From CAZAPG01 sp964486935 (GTDB lineage Bacteria; Chloroflexota; Anaerolineae; 4572-78; J111), in assembly GCA_964486935.1 (NCBI GenBank), contig CAZAPG010000007.1, forward strand, positions 124,001 through 188,000: a stretch of 64,000 bases of DNA. The letters are read 5' to 3'. This document shows, piece by piece, positions 16,143-24,089 of the stretch. Within the stretch, counting starts at the first letter, position 1. Each line of letters begins with the position of its first letter. The notes below the pieces were generated by a model. The model was not told the origin of the DNA. It was given only the letters and a program-made list of their open reading frames with translations, and did no database searches. A program made the translations under genes and the position numbers.

Positions 16143-17879
16143 TTAGGTATTCGCTTCGCGCCGGAATTTCCAGATGGCCCACAACCCGGCCAGCGTAGCC
16201 AGCACCATGATGGCGCTGCCGATGCGGTTGAGCGTTAAAGCGGGGCGACTTTTGATAATGTAACCGTCAATGATGACCGGCCCTTCAAGCACCTCTAATT
16301 TTACCGTGTGTTGGGTTTGAGACAGCCCGCCGGCAATTGAAACATGTGGCGACCTGTCGCCCGGCGTAATTTCAACCGGGGGCATGTTATCAACCTGCGC
16401 GCGCAGGCGTCCACCAACGCCAATAAGGGCCAGGGCTAGATTACTGCCTTCAAAAGTAAATTGGGCGGAGTCGCCCGTTTGGCCAAGCAGAGCCTTGCCA
16501 AAGGTGGCTTCCGGCTGCAAGGTTGACTCCCAACTGCCGGAATAATTCACCGCCCAGTGGCCGGCCTGATGCCAGCCGGCATACATCACCGGCGGTTGAT
16601 GGGCCTGCTCCTTGAGCGCGGTGTAAACCGGCAGCGGCGTAAAATCCGGCTCGACCATGCGAAAGTAGTATTGGGGGCTGACGCCCCGCTCCCGGTCGTC
16701 GGCTTGCTTAAAAAACCAGTAAAAACCGACCCCCAACCAGGGCCACTCGCGCTGCATGCGTTGGTAGGCCAGCGCGGCGTAACGGGCCTGCTGCTCCCCT
16801 GTCACCTGGCCATAGACCGGCGGCAGGCCGCTATCGGGCGGCAGGGCGTTCCAGCTCAACTCGCTCAACCAGATAGCTTTGTGGGCGTCGCCGTTACGCA
16901 CCATCACATCCCGGATGTAGAGCGGGCGAGAAAAATTGAGCACGCGGGGCTGCATGCGCCGGTCGGTGGGGCCACTCCACAGGCCATAGCCCTGCATCGC
17001 CAGCACGTCAAAATAGGGCGCCGCGCCGGCGTTGTACATTTGCTGCAAAAAGAGCACATCGCTGAGGCCGCCGGGGCTGATGGGCTGCCCGCCGGCATTG
17101 TAACGGCGCGCGCGGTCCAACTCGATGGTGGCGGCCAGCGCGCCCATCACGACGATGGCGTCGGGGTCTACCGCTTTGATGCGGCGGTACCCTTCTTTGA
17201 GCAGTTGGGTATATTCCTCGGCGCTGATAGGGTACTCGCCCCATTCAGGGTAGATGTTGGGTTCGTTCCAAATTTGGTAGGCCGGGATGCGCCCTTTGTA
17301 GCGAAGCGCAACGGCCTCGGCAAAATCGCCATAATCCGTCAGATCATCGGGCGGGGCAAAGGCGCCGACCGTGTCTGTCAGGGCGCGGCTCCAGGCGGGC
17401 GGGTTGCTGAGACGGGCCATAATGTTGATGTCGTACTTTTCGGCCAGGTCAACAATGTGATCATACTTTTCCCAGGCCGACTTGTACGGCTCATGGCGGC
17501 GGTCCTCAAAATCGCCCTTGCCGTGAATCTCGATATCCTCCCAGGTGAACTCCTGCCGAATCCACTTAATGCCTGCTTCGGCAATCAGACGCATGGCCTC
17601 CTCCCGCTTGTGCGGCTCGACCTCGTTTTGCAGAAAAGTGTTGACGCCGTAGGGGTTCATCGCGGCATATTGCACCGGCGCGTCGGTGGCGGTTTGCAGC
17701 GGCGGCTGAAAGCGAGTCAACCCATATTGAATTACGCCAGAAATTTGGGGCAGGGTCGCTTCTTCGCCGGTAAGGTTGAAGAGTAGCTGGTCAATTTGGC
17801 GGCGGGTAAAAAAGATGCCCGCGCTTACGGCCAAAACCAACAGGGTGGCTATCAGAATTTTGGGTTTCAGGTTCATCAT
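16143..17879 (-). CDS. Membrane-anchored clan GH-A-like glycoside hydrolase
   Basis: A 578-residue protein with an N-terminal membrane segment (about 8-25), a TIM-barrel domain (about 70-430) and a C-terminal membrane helix (about 551-571). The barrel has the clan GH-A signature: acid/base Glu206 in YQIWNEPN and a nucleophile candidate Glu340 in IWLSELSWN. ARLSNPPAWSR and WIRQEFTWEDIE match strands seen in GH5/GH39-type xylanase and glucosidase relatives. A beta-sandwich-like region sits between barrel and C-terminal helix. It probably acts on the outer face of the membrane on an unknown glycan, possibly one built by the adjacent GT39 and GT2 enzymes (inference). Exact GH family is not resolved. 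Confidence 0.8.
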   Translation of the reverse strand: MMNLKPKILIATLLVLAVSAGIFFTRRQIDQLLFNLTGEEATLPQISGVIQYGLTRFQPPLQTATDAPVQYAAMNPYGVNTFLQNEVEPHKREEAMRLIAEAGIKWIRQEFTWEDIEIHGKGDFEDRRHEPYKSAWEKYDHIVDLAEKYDINIMARLSNPPAWSRALTDTVGAFAPPDDLTDYGDFAEAVALRYKGRIPAYQIWNEPNIYPEWGEYPISAEEYTQLLKEGYRRIKAVDPDAIVVMGALAATIELDRARRYNAGGQPISPGGLSDVLFLQQMYNAGAAPYFDVLAMQGYGLWSGPTDRRMQPRVLNFSRPLYIRDVMVRNGDAHKAIWLSELSWNALPPDSGLPPVYGQVTGEQQARYAALAYQRMQREWPWLGVGFYWFFKQADDRERGVSPQYYFRMVEPDFTPLPVYTALKEQAHQPPVMYAGWHQAGHWAVNYSGSWESTLQPEATFGKALLGQTGDSAQFTFEGSNLALALIGVGGRLRAQVDNMPPVEITPGDRSPHVSIAGGLSQTQHTVKLEVLEGPVIIDGYIIKSRPALTLNRIGSAIMVLATLAGLWAIWKFRREANT

Positions 17880-17959
17880 AAAAATATAGCCGGGTTATGG
17901 ATTACTGCCAGATTGTACCGAAAGGCGCAGCAGACAGCAAAAGCAGCCGCTGATTGCAT

Positions 17960-17988
17960 TTGCCCAAACCCTGGCGCTAAAGTATAAT
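17960..17988 (+). promoter_or_regulatory. tRNA-Val promoter
   Basis: TTGCCC (17960-17965), a 17-base spacer and perfect TATAAT (17983-17988), 13 bases before the mature tRNA 5' end. Confidence 0.75.
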
Positions 17989-18001
17989 TAATTATTCAGT
18001 T

Positions 18002-18075
18002 GGGCGGTTAGCTCAGTTGGCTAGAGCGCCTCGCTTACACCGAGGAGGTCACAAGTTCGAGTCTTGTACCGCCCA
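18002..18075 (+). tRNA. tRNA-Val (anticodon UAC)
   Basis: A 74-base cloverleaf. The acceptor stem GGGCGGT (18002-18008) pairs with ACCGCCC (18068-18074), discriminator A at 18075. The anticodon stem CCTCG/CGAGG encloses CTTACAC, giving anticodon TAC at 18036-18038. The T arm contains GTTCGAGTC. CCA is not encoded. A promoter precedes it and a terminator follows. Confidence 0.97.
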
Positions 18076-18094
18076 CCTCCGGTCAGTGATTTAC

Positions 18095-18126
18095 AAAAGC
18101 TGTCTGCTGCATCCAGGCGGCTTTTT
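18095..18126 (+). terminator. Terminator after tRNA-Val
   Basis: A 12-bp stem (18095-18106 with 18114-18125, two G-U wobbles), a 7-base loop and a run of six T. It closes the tRNA transcript. Confidence 0.8.
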
Positions 18127-18198
18127 TCGTTGTCCGGCCAGAGTAGCCGTTGTTTGAGACCAAAACCATAGCTGGAAAGAAGCCCCCGGCGAAATCCT

Positions 18199-18227
18199 TT
18201 GACTCCGCCTTAAAAACATGTTATATT
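18199..18227 (+). promoter_or_regulatory. Promoter of the fdrA-allG accessory operon
   Basis: TTGACT (18199-18204), a 17-base spacer and TATATT (18222-18227). The predicted leader of about 130 bases before fdrA contains a 7-bp hairpin, TGTGAGG (18273-18279) with CCTCACA (18296-18302), which could be a regulatory site. No known riboswitch is recognised. Confidence 0.65.
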
Positions 18228-18362
18228 GCGTGCTTCCTGACCTTATTTTTGTACAGTCGAACCAATTGATGCTGTGAGGGGAGGGACACCGGTCTCCTCA
18301 CATCCCCACCCATTTTCGCAAAACTCAATACCCCCCAAATTATAAGATAAAGAGCTTGCGCT

Positions 18363-20087
18363 ATGACGGCAACCCAAACAGAAATCAGACGCGGCACGTA
18401 TTATGATTCCGTCGTTTTGATGCAGTTGCAGGTGAATCTGGCCCAGTTACCCGGCGTGGTTGATGTGGGGGTGATGATGGGCACTCAGGCTAACAAAGAT
18501 TTGATGGCCCAGAGCGGCCTGCTGACTCCCGAAGCCGAGGCCGCCCTGCCCGATGACTTGATTCTGGTTATTAAAGGCGACGACGAAGCCGCCGCCCAAT
18601 TGGCCTTGAGCCAGGTGGATGAATTGCTGACCCGCCGGCGCAGCGTATTGGCCGACCAGGAATATTTGCCCCAAAGCATCGAGTCTGCCGCCAAAATGCT
18701 GCCCGAGGCCGGCTGGGTGCTGGTCTCGGTGCCGGGCCGCTACGCCGCCGGCGTGGGCCGCGAGGCCCTGCGCCACAACAAACACGTTTTCCTTTACAGC
18801 GATAATGTCTCACTAGAGGATGAAATTGCGCTAAAAAAAGAGGCCGCCGAAAAAAGCCTGCTGGTGATGGGGCCGGATTGCGGCACGGCCATTGTCAACG
18901 GCGTGGGGCTGGGCTTTGCCAACAAGGTGCGCCGGGGAGCCATCGGCGTGGTGGGCGCTTCGGGAACCGGCTTGCAGCAGGTTACGGCCCGGATTCACCA
19001 ACTGGGCAGCGGCATCACCCACGCGCTGGGAACCGGCGGGCGCGACCTGTCGGAAGCCGTGGGCGCGATTACCGCCCGGCAGGGGCTTGACCTGTTGAGC
19101 CGCGACCTCGACACAAAGGTAATTGTGCTCATCTCCAAACCGCCGGCCCAGGCCGTGGCCGATGAACTGCTGCGGGTGGCCCGCGCTACCGGCAAGCCGG
19201 TAGTGGTTAATTTTATTGGCTACGCCCCGCCCGCCCATTTGGCCGGTCAAACCGGATTACATTTTGCAGCTACGTTGGATAAGACGGCTGAGTTGGCTGT
19301 GCAATTGGCTAATACCCCCCAAACCTTTGAGGTTTTAAAAACCTCAAAGGTTTCAATGAATTTCGCCCCTGGCCAACGTTACCTGCGCGGCCTCTTTTCC
19401 GGCGGAACGCTGGCTTACGAAGCTTTGCTGATTTTGCGGGATTATCTGCCCGCGGTCTATTCCAACGCGCCGCTGGATAAAAAATTCAAGCTGGAAAATT
19501 CGCTGAAAAGCCAGGGTCACACCATTGTGGATTTGGGCGAGGATGAGTTCACCGTGGGCCGCCTGCATCCGATGATGGACAACACGCTGCGCATTCAACG
19601 GCTGGAAAAAGAGGCCGCCGACCCGGAGGTCGCCCTGATTTTGCTGGATGTGGTGCTGGGGTACGGGGCGCATCCCAACCCTGCCGGCGAGCTGGCCCCG
19701 GCCATTAAAGCGGCTATAGCCGACGCCAGGGCCAGGGGGCGACATTTGGAAATCGTCGCGGTGGTGGCCGGCACCGACGAAGACCCCCAAAATATGCCGG
19801 AGCAGATTGCTCAGCTAAAAGCCGCCGGAGCGCGGGTTGAAACCAACAACGAGGCCGCTATTTGTTACGCGGGCCAACGGCTGCAATCGCTCAACGCCCC
19901 CGGCGGCCTGCCACCGGTTGATTTGAAGGCCATCACCCAGCCGCTGGCCGGCATCAACGTGGGGCTGGAATCGTTCACCGAGAGTCTGACCGCCCAGGGC
20001 GCGCCGGTGGTGCATGTCAACTGGAAACCCCCGGCGGGCGGCAACGAGAAGCTGATGGGGATTTTGGAGCGGATGAAGAGAAGGTAA
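18363..20087 (+). CDS. fdrA: FdrA/AllF-family protein (oxamate carbamoyltransferase subunit homologue)
   Basis: A 574-residue member of the FdrA family, whose domains resemble the alpha and ligase folds of succinyl-CoA synthetase. Visible blocks include VVDVGVMMGTQANKDLM near the start, VMGPDCGTAIVNGVG (about 167-180), GVVGASGTGLQQVTARIHQL and THALGTGGRDLSEAVG. In E. coli, FdrA (AllF) with AllG and AllH forms oxamate carbamoyltransferase in allantoin breakdown. Residues 320-331, in the linker between halves, are encoded by a perfect 33-base palindrome that appears inserted in frame. The gene heads the operon behind the promoter at 18199. Since allH and a carbamate kinase are absent here, the reaction may differ from the E. 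coli one. Confidence 0.85.
   Translation: MTATQTEIRRGTYYDSVVLMQLQVNLAQLPGVVDVGVMMGTQANKDLMAQSGLLTPEAEAALPDDLILVIKGDDEAAAQLALSQVDELLTRRRSVLADQEYLPQSIESAAKMLPEAGWVLVSVPGRYAAGVGREALRHNKHVFLYSDNVSLEDEIALKKEAAEKSLLVMGPDCGTAIVNGVGLGFANKVRRGAIGVVGASGTGLQQVTARIHQLGSGITHALGTGGRDLSEAVGAITARQGLDLLSRDLDTKVIVLISKPPAQAVADELLRVARATGKPVVVNFIGYAPPAHLAGQTGLHFAATLDKTAELAVQLANTPQTFEVLKTSKVSMNFAPGQRYLRGLFSGGTLAYEALLILRDYLPAVYSNAPLDKKFKLENSLKSQGHTIVDLGEDEFTVGRLHPMMDNTLRIQRLEKEAADPEVALILLDVVLGYGAHPNPAGELAPAIKAAIADARARGRHLEIVAVVAGTDEDPQNMPEQIAQLKAAGARVETNNEAAICYAGQRLQSLNAPGGLPPVDLKAITQPLAGINVGLESFTESLTAQGAPVVHVNWKPPAGGNEKLMGILERMKRR
19321..19353. repeat. 33-base palindrome inside fdrA
   Basis: Arms AAACCTTTGAGGTTTT (19321-19336) and AAAACCTCAAAGGTTT (19338-19353) are perfect reverse complements around one base. 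The element is AT-rich against GC-rich neighbours and adds codons in frame in the interdomain linker. Confidence 0.8.
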
Positions 20088-20091
20088 TGGG

Positions 20092-20544
20092 GACGAAGAA
20101 CGGACGACGAAAGGCGAAGATTGGGGGATTTGGGCGTGCCCTTTAAATTTGAGAAGCTGGAAGTCTGGCAGTTAGCCCTGGATTACATAGACCTGATTTA
20201 TCAGATTGCCAACCAGCTTCCCAAAAGCGAAGAGTACAATCTAAAATCGCAAATTGTACGGGCAGCCACCTCAGTCGCGCTTAATTAATATTGCCGAGGG
20301 TTCAACAGGTCAAACTGATGCGGAGCAAGCTCGCTTTTTAGGACTCGCTTTTCGCTCCTTATTGGAGACAGTCGCCTGTCAACATATTATCAATCGCCGT
20401 GAATTTCTTAAAGATAAAAGCCTGATTACATACCCTGCGAAAGACCATTGCGCCCCAACAATCCTGGCTCCGTGAAGAGCCAATCACATATTCATCCGAA
20501 ACGGACTAATTACCTTTTCGTCATCCGTCTTTCGTCATTCGTCC
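20092..20544. repeat. Inverted word-repeat element A enclosing a broken four-helix-bundle gene
   Basis: The left flank GGACGAAGAACGGACGACGA (20091 on, to 20119) and the reverse complement of the right flank (20514-20544: TTCGTCATCCGTCTTTCGTC and on) are clearly alike, both built of GACGAAN words. They enclose the four-helix-bundle pseudogene and begin 4 bases after the fdrA stop codon. This fills most of the 491-base fdrA-allG gap. Confidence 0.65.
20136..20509 (+). pseudogene. Frameshifted four-helix-bundle (23S rRNA IVS-protein family) gene
   Basis: From GTG 20136 (or TTG 20130) the frame reads FKFEKLEVWQLALDYIDLIY and then SQIVRAATSVALN, the start of the small four-helix-bundle family. 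It stops in TTAATTAATATT, where a 4-base TAAT duplication breaks the hallmark NIAEG. The next frame resumes as NIAEGSTGQTDAEQARFLGL. A second shift near 20430 is needed to reach a good C-terminus (LRKTIAPQQSWLREEPITYS) ending at TAA 20507-20509. With two frameshifts it is probably inactive. It lies inside inverted GACGAAN flanks, between fdrA and allG. Confidence 0.75.
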
Positions 20545-20578
20545 GGATATCAAATAAATCTTTTGGAGGAAAACCCTG

Positions 20579-21820
20579 ATGGACATCGAAAAAGCAAACC
20601 AGCAAACCGTTGAGCGAATGATGGAAGCGCACCCGGTGCTGGTGGGCGTCGGCAAAGCAATTGACGTAATCCCCAATATGCGGGAGGATTTGCTGCTGCA
20701 CGCCGGCCCGCCGATTACCTGGGAGCGCGCCTCCGGCCCGATGCGCGGGGCCATTACCGGCGCATTGATTTTTGAGGGCAAGGCCAAAAATGAAGCCGAA
20801 GCGAAGGCGCTCATCGAGACTGGTAAAATCAAGCTGGAGCCGTGCCACCATCACCAATCCGTCGGGCCGATGGCCGGGTTGACCTCCGCCTCGATGATGG
20901 TTTACATTGTGGAAAACAAGACCCACGGCAACAAAAGCTACTCTAACCTGAACGAGGGTTACGGCAAGGTGCTGCGTTACGGCGCGTACAGCGAAGAGGT
21001 GCTGGAGCGGCTGCACTGGATGAACGACGTGCTTGGCCCAACCCTGGGCGATGCTATCGAGGCCGCCGGAGGCATTGATATCAAAGCCCTCATTGCCGAG
21101 GCGCTGCAAATGGGCGATGAAGGGCACAATCGCAACAAGGCCGGCTCCATTCTTTATCTGAAGGCGCTGGCTCCGCACGTGGCCAAAACAGCCAGAGATG
21201 CCCAAACCGCCAGCGACGTGCTGAAAGCCATCGGCGATAACGCTCTGGCCGTGCTCAACCCGGTGATGGCCGCCTGCAAAGCCATGGCCGACGCCGGACA
21301 CGGCATCGAAGGCAGCACCATTGTCAGCACGATGGCCCGCAACGGCACCGATTTTGGCATTCGCGTCAGCGGCATTGGCGACCGGTGGTTTACCGGCCCG
21401 GTGGCCCAGCCCAAGGGCCTTTACTTTCCCGGCTTTACCGCCGAGGACGGCAGCGGCGATATCGGCGACAGCACCATCACCGAAACCGCCGGCATCGGCG
21501 CGTTTGCTATGGCCTCGGCCCCGGCCATTATCAGCTTTGTCAGCGGCACGCCCAAAGACGCGGTCAACACCACCCTGGAAATGTACGAAATCAACTACGC
21601 CGAGCACAAATATTTCACCATCCCGCCGCTCGACTTTCGGGGCACGCCCACCGGCATCGACATCCGCAAAGTGGTTGAAACCGGCATCACCCCCCGCCTC
21701 AATACCGGCATTGCCCACAAAGAAGCCGGCGTTGGCCAGATTGGGGCCGGGCTGGTGCGCCCTCCGATGGAAGTTTTTGAAGCGGCGCTGGTGGCGTTTG
21801 CAGAGAAGTATGGGATTTAA
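20579..21820 (+). CDS. allG: DUF1116 protein, AllG/YlbE homologue
   Basis: A 413-residue DUF1116 protein, close in length to E. coli YlbE (AllG), which forms oxamate carbamoyltransferase with AllF and AllH. Recognisable blocks are IEKANQQTVERMMEAHPVLV at the N-terminus, ERASGPMRGAITGALIFEGK, NEGYGKVLRYGAY, THSTMARNGTDFGIRVSG-like residues (VSTMARNGTDFGI) and GLYFPGFTAEDGSGDIGDS. TTTTGGAGGAA precedes ATG 20579, a strong ribosome site. It follows fdrA, separated only by element A, which supports a joint function as in allantoin catabolism. The substrate here remains uncertain because the third subunit is not found. Confidence 0.85.
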   Translation: MDIEKANQQTVERMMEAHPVLVGVGKAIDVIPNMREDLLLHAGPPITWERASGPMRGAITGALIFEGKAKNEAEAKALIETGKIKLEPCHHHQSVGPMAGLTSASMMVYIVENKTHGNKSYSNLNEGYGKVLRYGAYSEEVLERLHWMNDVLGPTLGDAIEAAGGIDIKALIAEALQMGDEGHNRNKAGSILYLKALAPHVAKTARDAQTASDVLKAIGDNALAVLNPVMAACKAMADAGHGIEGSTIVSTMARNGTDFGIRVSGIGDRWFTGPVAQPKGLYFPGFTAEDGSGDIGDSTITETAGIGAFAMASAPAIISFVSGTPKDAVNTTLEMYEINYAEHKYFTIPPLDFRGTPTGIDIRKVVETGITPRLNTGIAHKEAGVGQIGAGLVRPPMEVFEAALVAFAEKYGI

Positions 21821-22276
21821 ACACAAAGAACTCAAAGAAACACAAAGTACGCAAAGCGTTTTTATGACTGAGGATGAATTATCCAATATAACAATTGGTT
21901 GTGCAATCAAAATTCACAAGGCGTTAGGGCCAGGGCTGTTAGAGTCTGCTTATCAAGAATGTTTGCATTATGAACTGACCAACCGGGGGTTATTTGTTGA
22001 AAAGGAAAAGCCGCTGCCATTGGTCTACGAGCAGGTAAAACTTGAGTGCGGCTATCGGGTGGATTTACTCATTGAAAATAAATTGATTGTGGAAATTAAA
22101 GCCATTGATAACCTGCATCCAATCCATCTGGCTCAAGTTTTGACCTATTTACGCCTGTCAAAATGCAAATTAGGACTCTTGATAAACTTCAATGTTCCAC
22201 TACTCAAACATGGCATCAAACGAGTTATCAATTAAACTCTGTGTATCTTTGTGAACTCTTTGTGTCTTTTGTGTTA
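21820..22276. repeat. Inverted word-repeat element B enclosing a GxxExxY gene
   Basis: The left flank, directly after the allG stop, is four 9-base words (ACACAAAGA, ACTCAAAGA, AACACAAAG, TACGCAAAG). The right flank (22236-22276) is the reverse complement of the same word type (CTTTGTGAACTCTTTGTGTC). Between them lies a single small AT-rich gene. Confidence 0.7.
21864..22235 (+). CDS. GxxExxY-family protein
   Basis: A 123-residue member of the GxxExxY family. The name-giving motif appears as GPGLLESAYQECL (about 28-40), followed by VYEQVKLECGYRVDLLIENK and VEIKAIDNLHPIHLAQ, which recalls the core of PD-(D/E)XK nuclease folds (Asp in RVDLL, then the ExK-like VEIKA). Function is not established for the family. 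The gene is visibly AT-richer than allG and the cyclase gene on either side and is enclosed by inverted CACAAAG-word flanks. It therefore looks like cargo inserted between cistrons. The start is ATG 21864; the frame stays open upstream through allG but only as a shadow. Confidence 0.8.
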   Translation: MTEDELSNITIGCAIKIHKALGPGLLESAYQECLHYELTNRGLFVEKEKPLPLVYEQVKLECGYRVDLLIENKLIVEIKAIDNLHPIHLAQVLTYLRLSKCKLGLLINFNVPLLKHGIKRVIN

Positions 22277-22305
22277 AGAAAATTAAACGCTGGAGCGAAG
22301 ACGCT

Positions 22306-23976
22306 ATGAATCGAGAACAATTCATCAAAACCCTGTCAACTGCCAAACTGTATGATTTAACCCAGGACCTCAGTATTTTCACCCCGCCCTGGCCCGGCGA
22401 CCACACCCTGGAAATTCACTTTTTCAAACGGCTGACCGGCGCGTATGGCGGCGGGCAGGGGGCCAACGGCCAGATTTTGAAGTGGAGCAACACCGCCGGC
22501 ACTCATCTGGTGGGCGAGCGGGCCTTCCACTCCGGAGCGCGGGCCATTGCCGACATTCCGCTGACCGACCTGTGCGGCCCCGGTGTGGTGGTTGATATTT
22601 CCGACGCCGTGTCTGATTACAGCCTCTACACCCCGGAGATGATTACGGCCCGCGCCACGGTGAAAAAGGGCGATATTCTGATCATCAACACCGGCTACCA
22701 CCGCTACTCCTGGGACCAGCCCGACGTGCACAACCCCGAGGCCCAGGGCGGCGTGGAATCGAAGGAGTTTGGCTTTCTGGTGCGACACCCCGGCCCCTCG
22801 CCCGACTTTTTCAAATGGGCGCTGGAGATGGAGTTGAAGGTTATCGGCGTAGATTGCGGCAGCGCCGAGCATCCCATGAACACCGCCATCCGCCACAGCC
22901 ACGCCCGCGAGTTTGAAAAAGCCAACGCCAAATTGCAGGCCGAGTACGGCAAAAGCTGGGACGAGATGTTCCCGCCGGATGAATATTATGAAATGACCCA
23001 CATCACCATGCCCAAAGCACACCTGCTGCTGGCCGAATCGATTGTGGGCGAAATTGACAAACTCAACAACCAGCGGGCCTGGATAATGATTCAACCCATC
23101 CCCTTTATGGAAGTCGGCACGGCCTGGGCGCGGGTAGCCGCCTACCAGCCGCCCGCCGGTATGAGCGAGGACGAATTCTTCCAGGTGATGGCCTCGGCGG
23201 AAATGCTGGATTTGACCCTACCCTTCAGCGTGCAGACACCCCAATGGGCCAACTACGTGCCGCTGACCGTCACCTACCACAAACGGGTCGGCGGCCACAA
23301 CTTTGGCATGGGGCGCAACGGCGAAATCTGCGAAGCCAGCATCCACCTGGCCACCCACATGGACGGCGAGGTTCACTTCTGGCCGCGAGGCCGCACCATC
23401 GGCCAGATGTCGCTGGATGAGTGGGTCGGCCCCGGCGTCATCGCCGATATCTCCCACCTGGTCAGCGACTCCAGCGTTTACACCCCGGAGATGATTGAAA
23501 GCGTGGTTGAAGTACGCGAGGGTGACATCCTCATCCTCAAAACCGGCTGGCACAAATATGGCTGGAACAGCCCCGACTCCGATGAGTTCCGCTATATGAT
23601 TAAACACCCCGGCCCTTCGCCCGACTACTCCGACTGGTGCGTCGCCAAAAAAATCAAATGGATTGGTATTGACGCGGTCAGCGCCGACCACCCGATGAAT
23701 ACCATCCAGCGCCAATGGCATCCCAAAACCTTTGCCGAAGCCAACCGCAAACTGGTGGAACAGTTCGGCAAAGATTGGGATGAAATGTTCCCGCTGGATA
23801 AATATTACCAGGACACCCACCTCAACCTCTTCCCCAAAGGCATCGTCCACGCCGAAAATCTGGGCGGCGCGATTGCCAACGCCCCCAGCGGCCGGTACTA
23901 TATCGGCGCGTTTATGCAAAAGGCGATGGAAGCGGAAACGATGTGGGGCCGGTTTGTGGCTTTTAGGGAGGGGTGA
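22306..23976 (+). CDS. Tandem two-domain cyclase-family (kynurenine-formamidase-like) hydrolase
   Basis: A 556-residue fusion of two cyclase-family units (about 1-285 and 286-556), each with LDLTLPFS-type, GPGVVVDIS, GDILIINTGYH and SAEHPMNT blocks. Members of this Mn/Zn hydrolase family open amide or lactam rings (kynurenine formamidase, isatin hydrolase). The second unit keeps the metal signature HLATHMDGEVHF (His347, His351, Asp353, His357). In the first unit only His67 of TAGTHLVGE remains in register; the His63, Asp69 and His73 positions are Thr, Val and Ala. The first half is therefore probably non-catalytic. It sits between allG and the molybdenum hydroxylase, which fits a hydrolytic step in the same pathway. 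Confidence 0.85.
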   Translation: MNREQFIKTLSTAKLYDLTQDLSIFTPPWPGDHTLEIHFFKRLTGAYGGGQGANGQILKWSNTAGTHLVGERAFHSGARAIADIPLTDLCGPGVVVDISDAVSDYSLYTPEMITARATVKKGDILIINTGYHRYSWDQPDVHNPEAQGGVESKEFGFLVRHPGPSPDFFKWALEMELKVIGVDCGSAEHPMNTAIRHSHAREFEKANAKLQAEYGKSWDEMFPPDEYYEMTHITMPKAHLLLAESIVGEIDKLNNQRAWIMIQPIPFMEVGTAWARVAAYQPPAGMSEDEFFQVMASAEMLDLTLPFSVQTPQWANYVPLTVTYHKRVGGHNFGMGRNGEICEASIHLATHMDGEVHFWPRGRTIGQMSLDEWVGPGVIADISHLVSDSSVYTPEMIESVVEVREGDILILKTGWHKYGWNSPDSDEFRYMIKHPGPSPDYSDWCVAKKIKWIGIDAVSADHPMNTIQRQWHPKTFAEANRKLVEQFGKDWDEMFPLDKYYQDTHLNLFPKGIVHAENLGGAIANAPSGRYYIGAFMQKAMEAETMWGRFVAFREG

Positions 23977-23979
23977 CTT

Positions 23980-24040
23980 GACGAATGACCAATGACGAAA
24001 GATTTTAGCGAGATTCGTCCTTCGTCCATCGTCGTTCGTC
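23980..24040. repeat. Inverted word-repeat element C (empty hairpin)
   Basis: Arms GACGAATGACCAATGACGAA (23980-23999) and TTCGTCCATCGTCGTTCGTC (24021-24040) match at 16 of 20 positions. The element starts 3 bases after the cyclase stop codon and carries no gene. It uses the same GACGAAN words as elements A and D. Confidence 0.7.
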
Positions 24041-24089
24041 AGTTATCCAAAGTTGGTTCTTATTCATAATTTAACCGCACACAAACACA

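Noticed and set aside
16557..17786. 409-codon open frame antisense to the glycosidase-like gene
   Set aside because: Shadow frame; the minus-strand protein has signal, catalytic Glu residues and membrane helices.
18228..18362. Riboswitch in the fdrA leader
   Set aside because: Only one simple 7-bp hairpin is evident; no known aptamer core was recognised.
21321..21863. Upstream in-frame extension of the GxxExxY gene through allG
   Set aside because: Ala/Pro/Arg-rich translation typical of a shifted frame in allG; the family start is ATG 21864.
20510..21910. 466-codon open frame antisense to allG
   Set aside because: Low-complexity Gly/His/Arg-rich translation; the plus strand encodes a full DUF1116 protein with a strong ribosome site.
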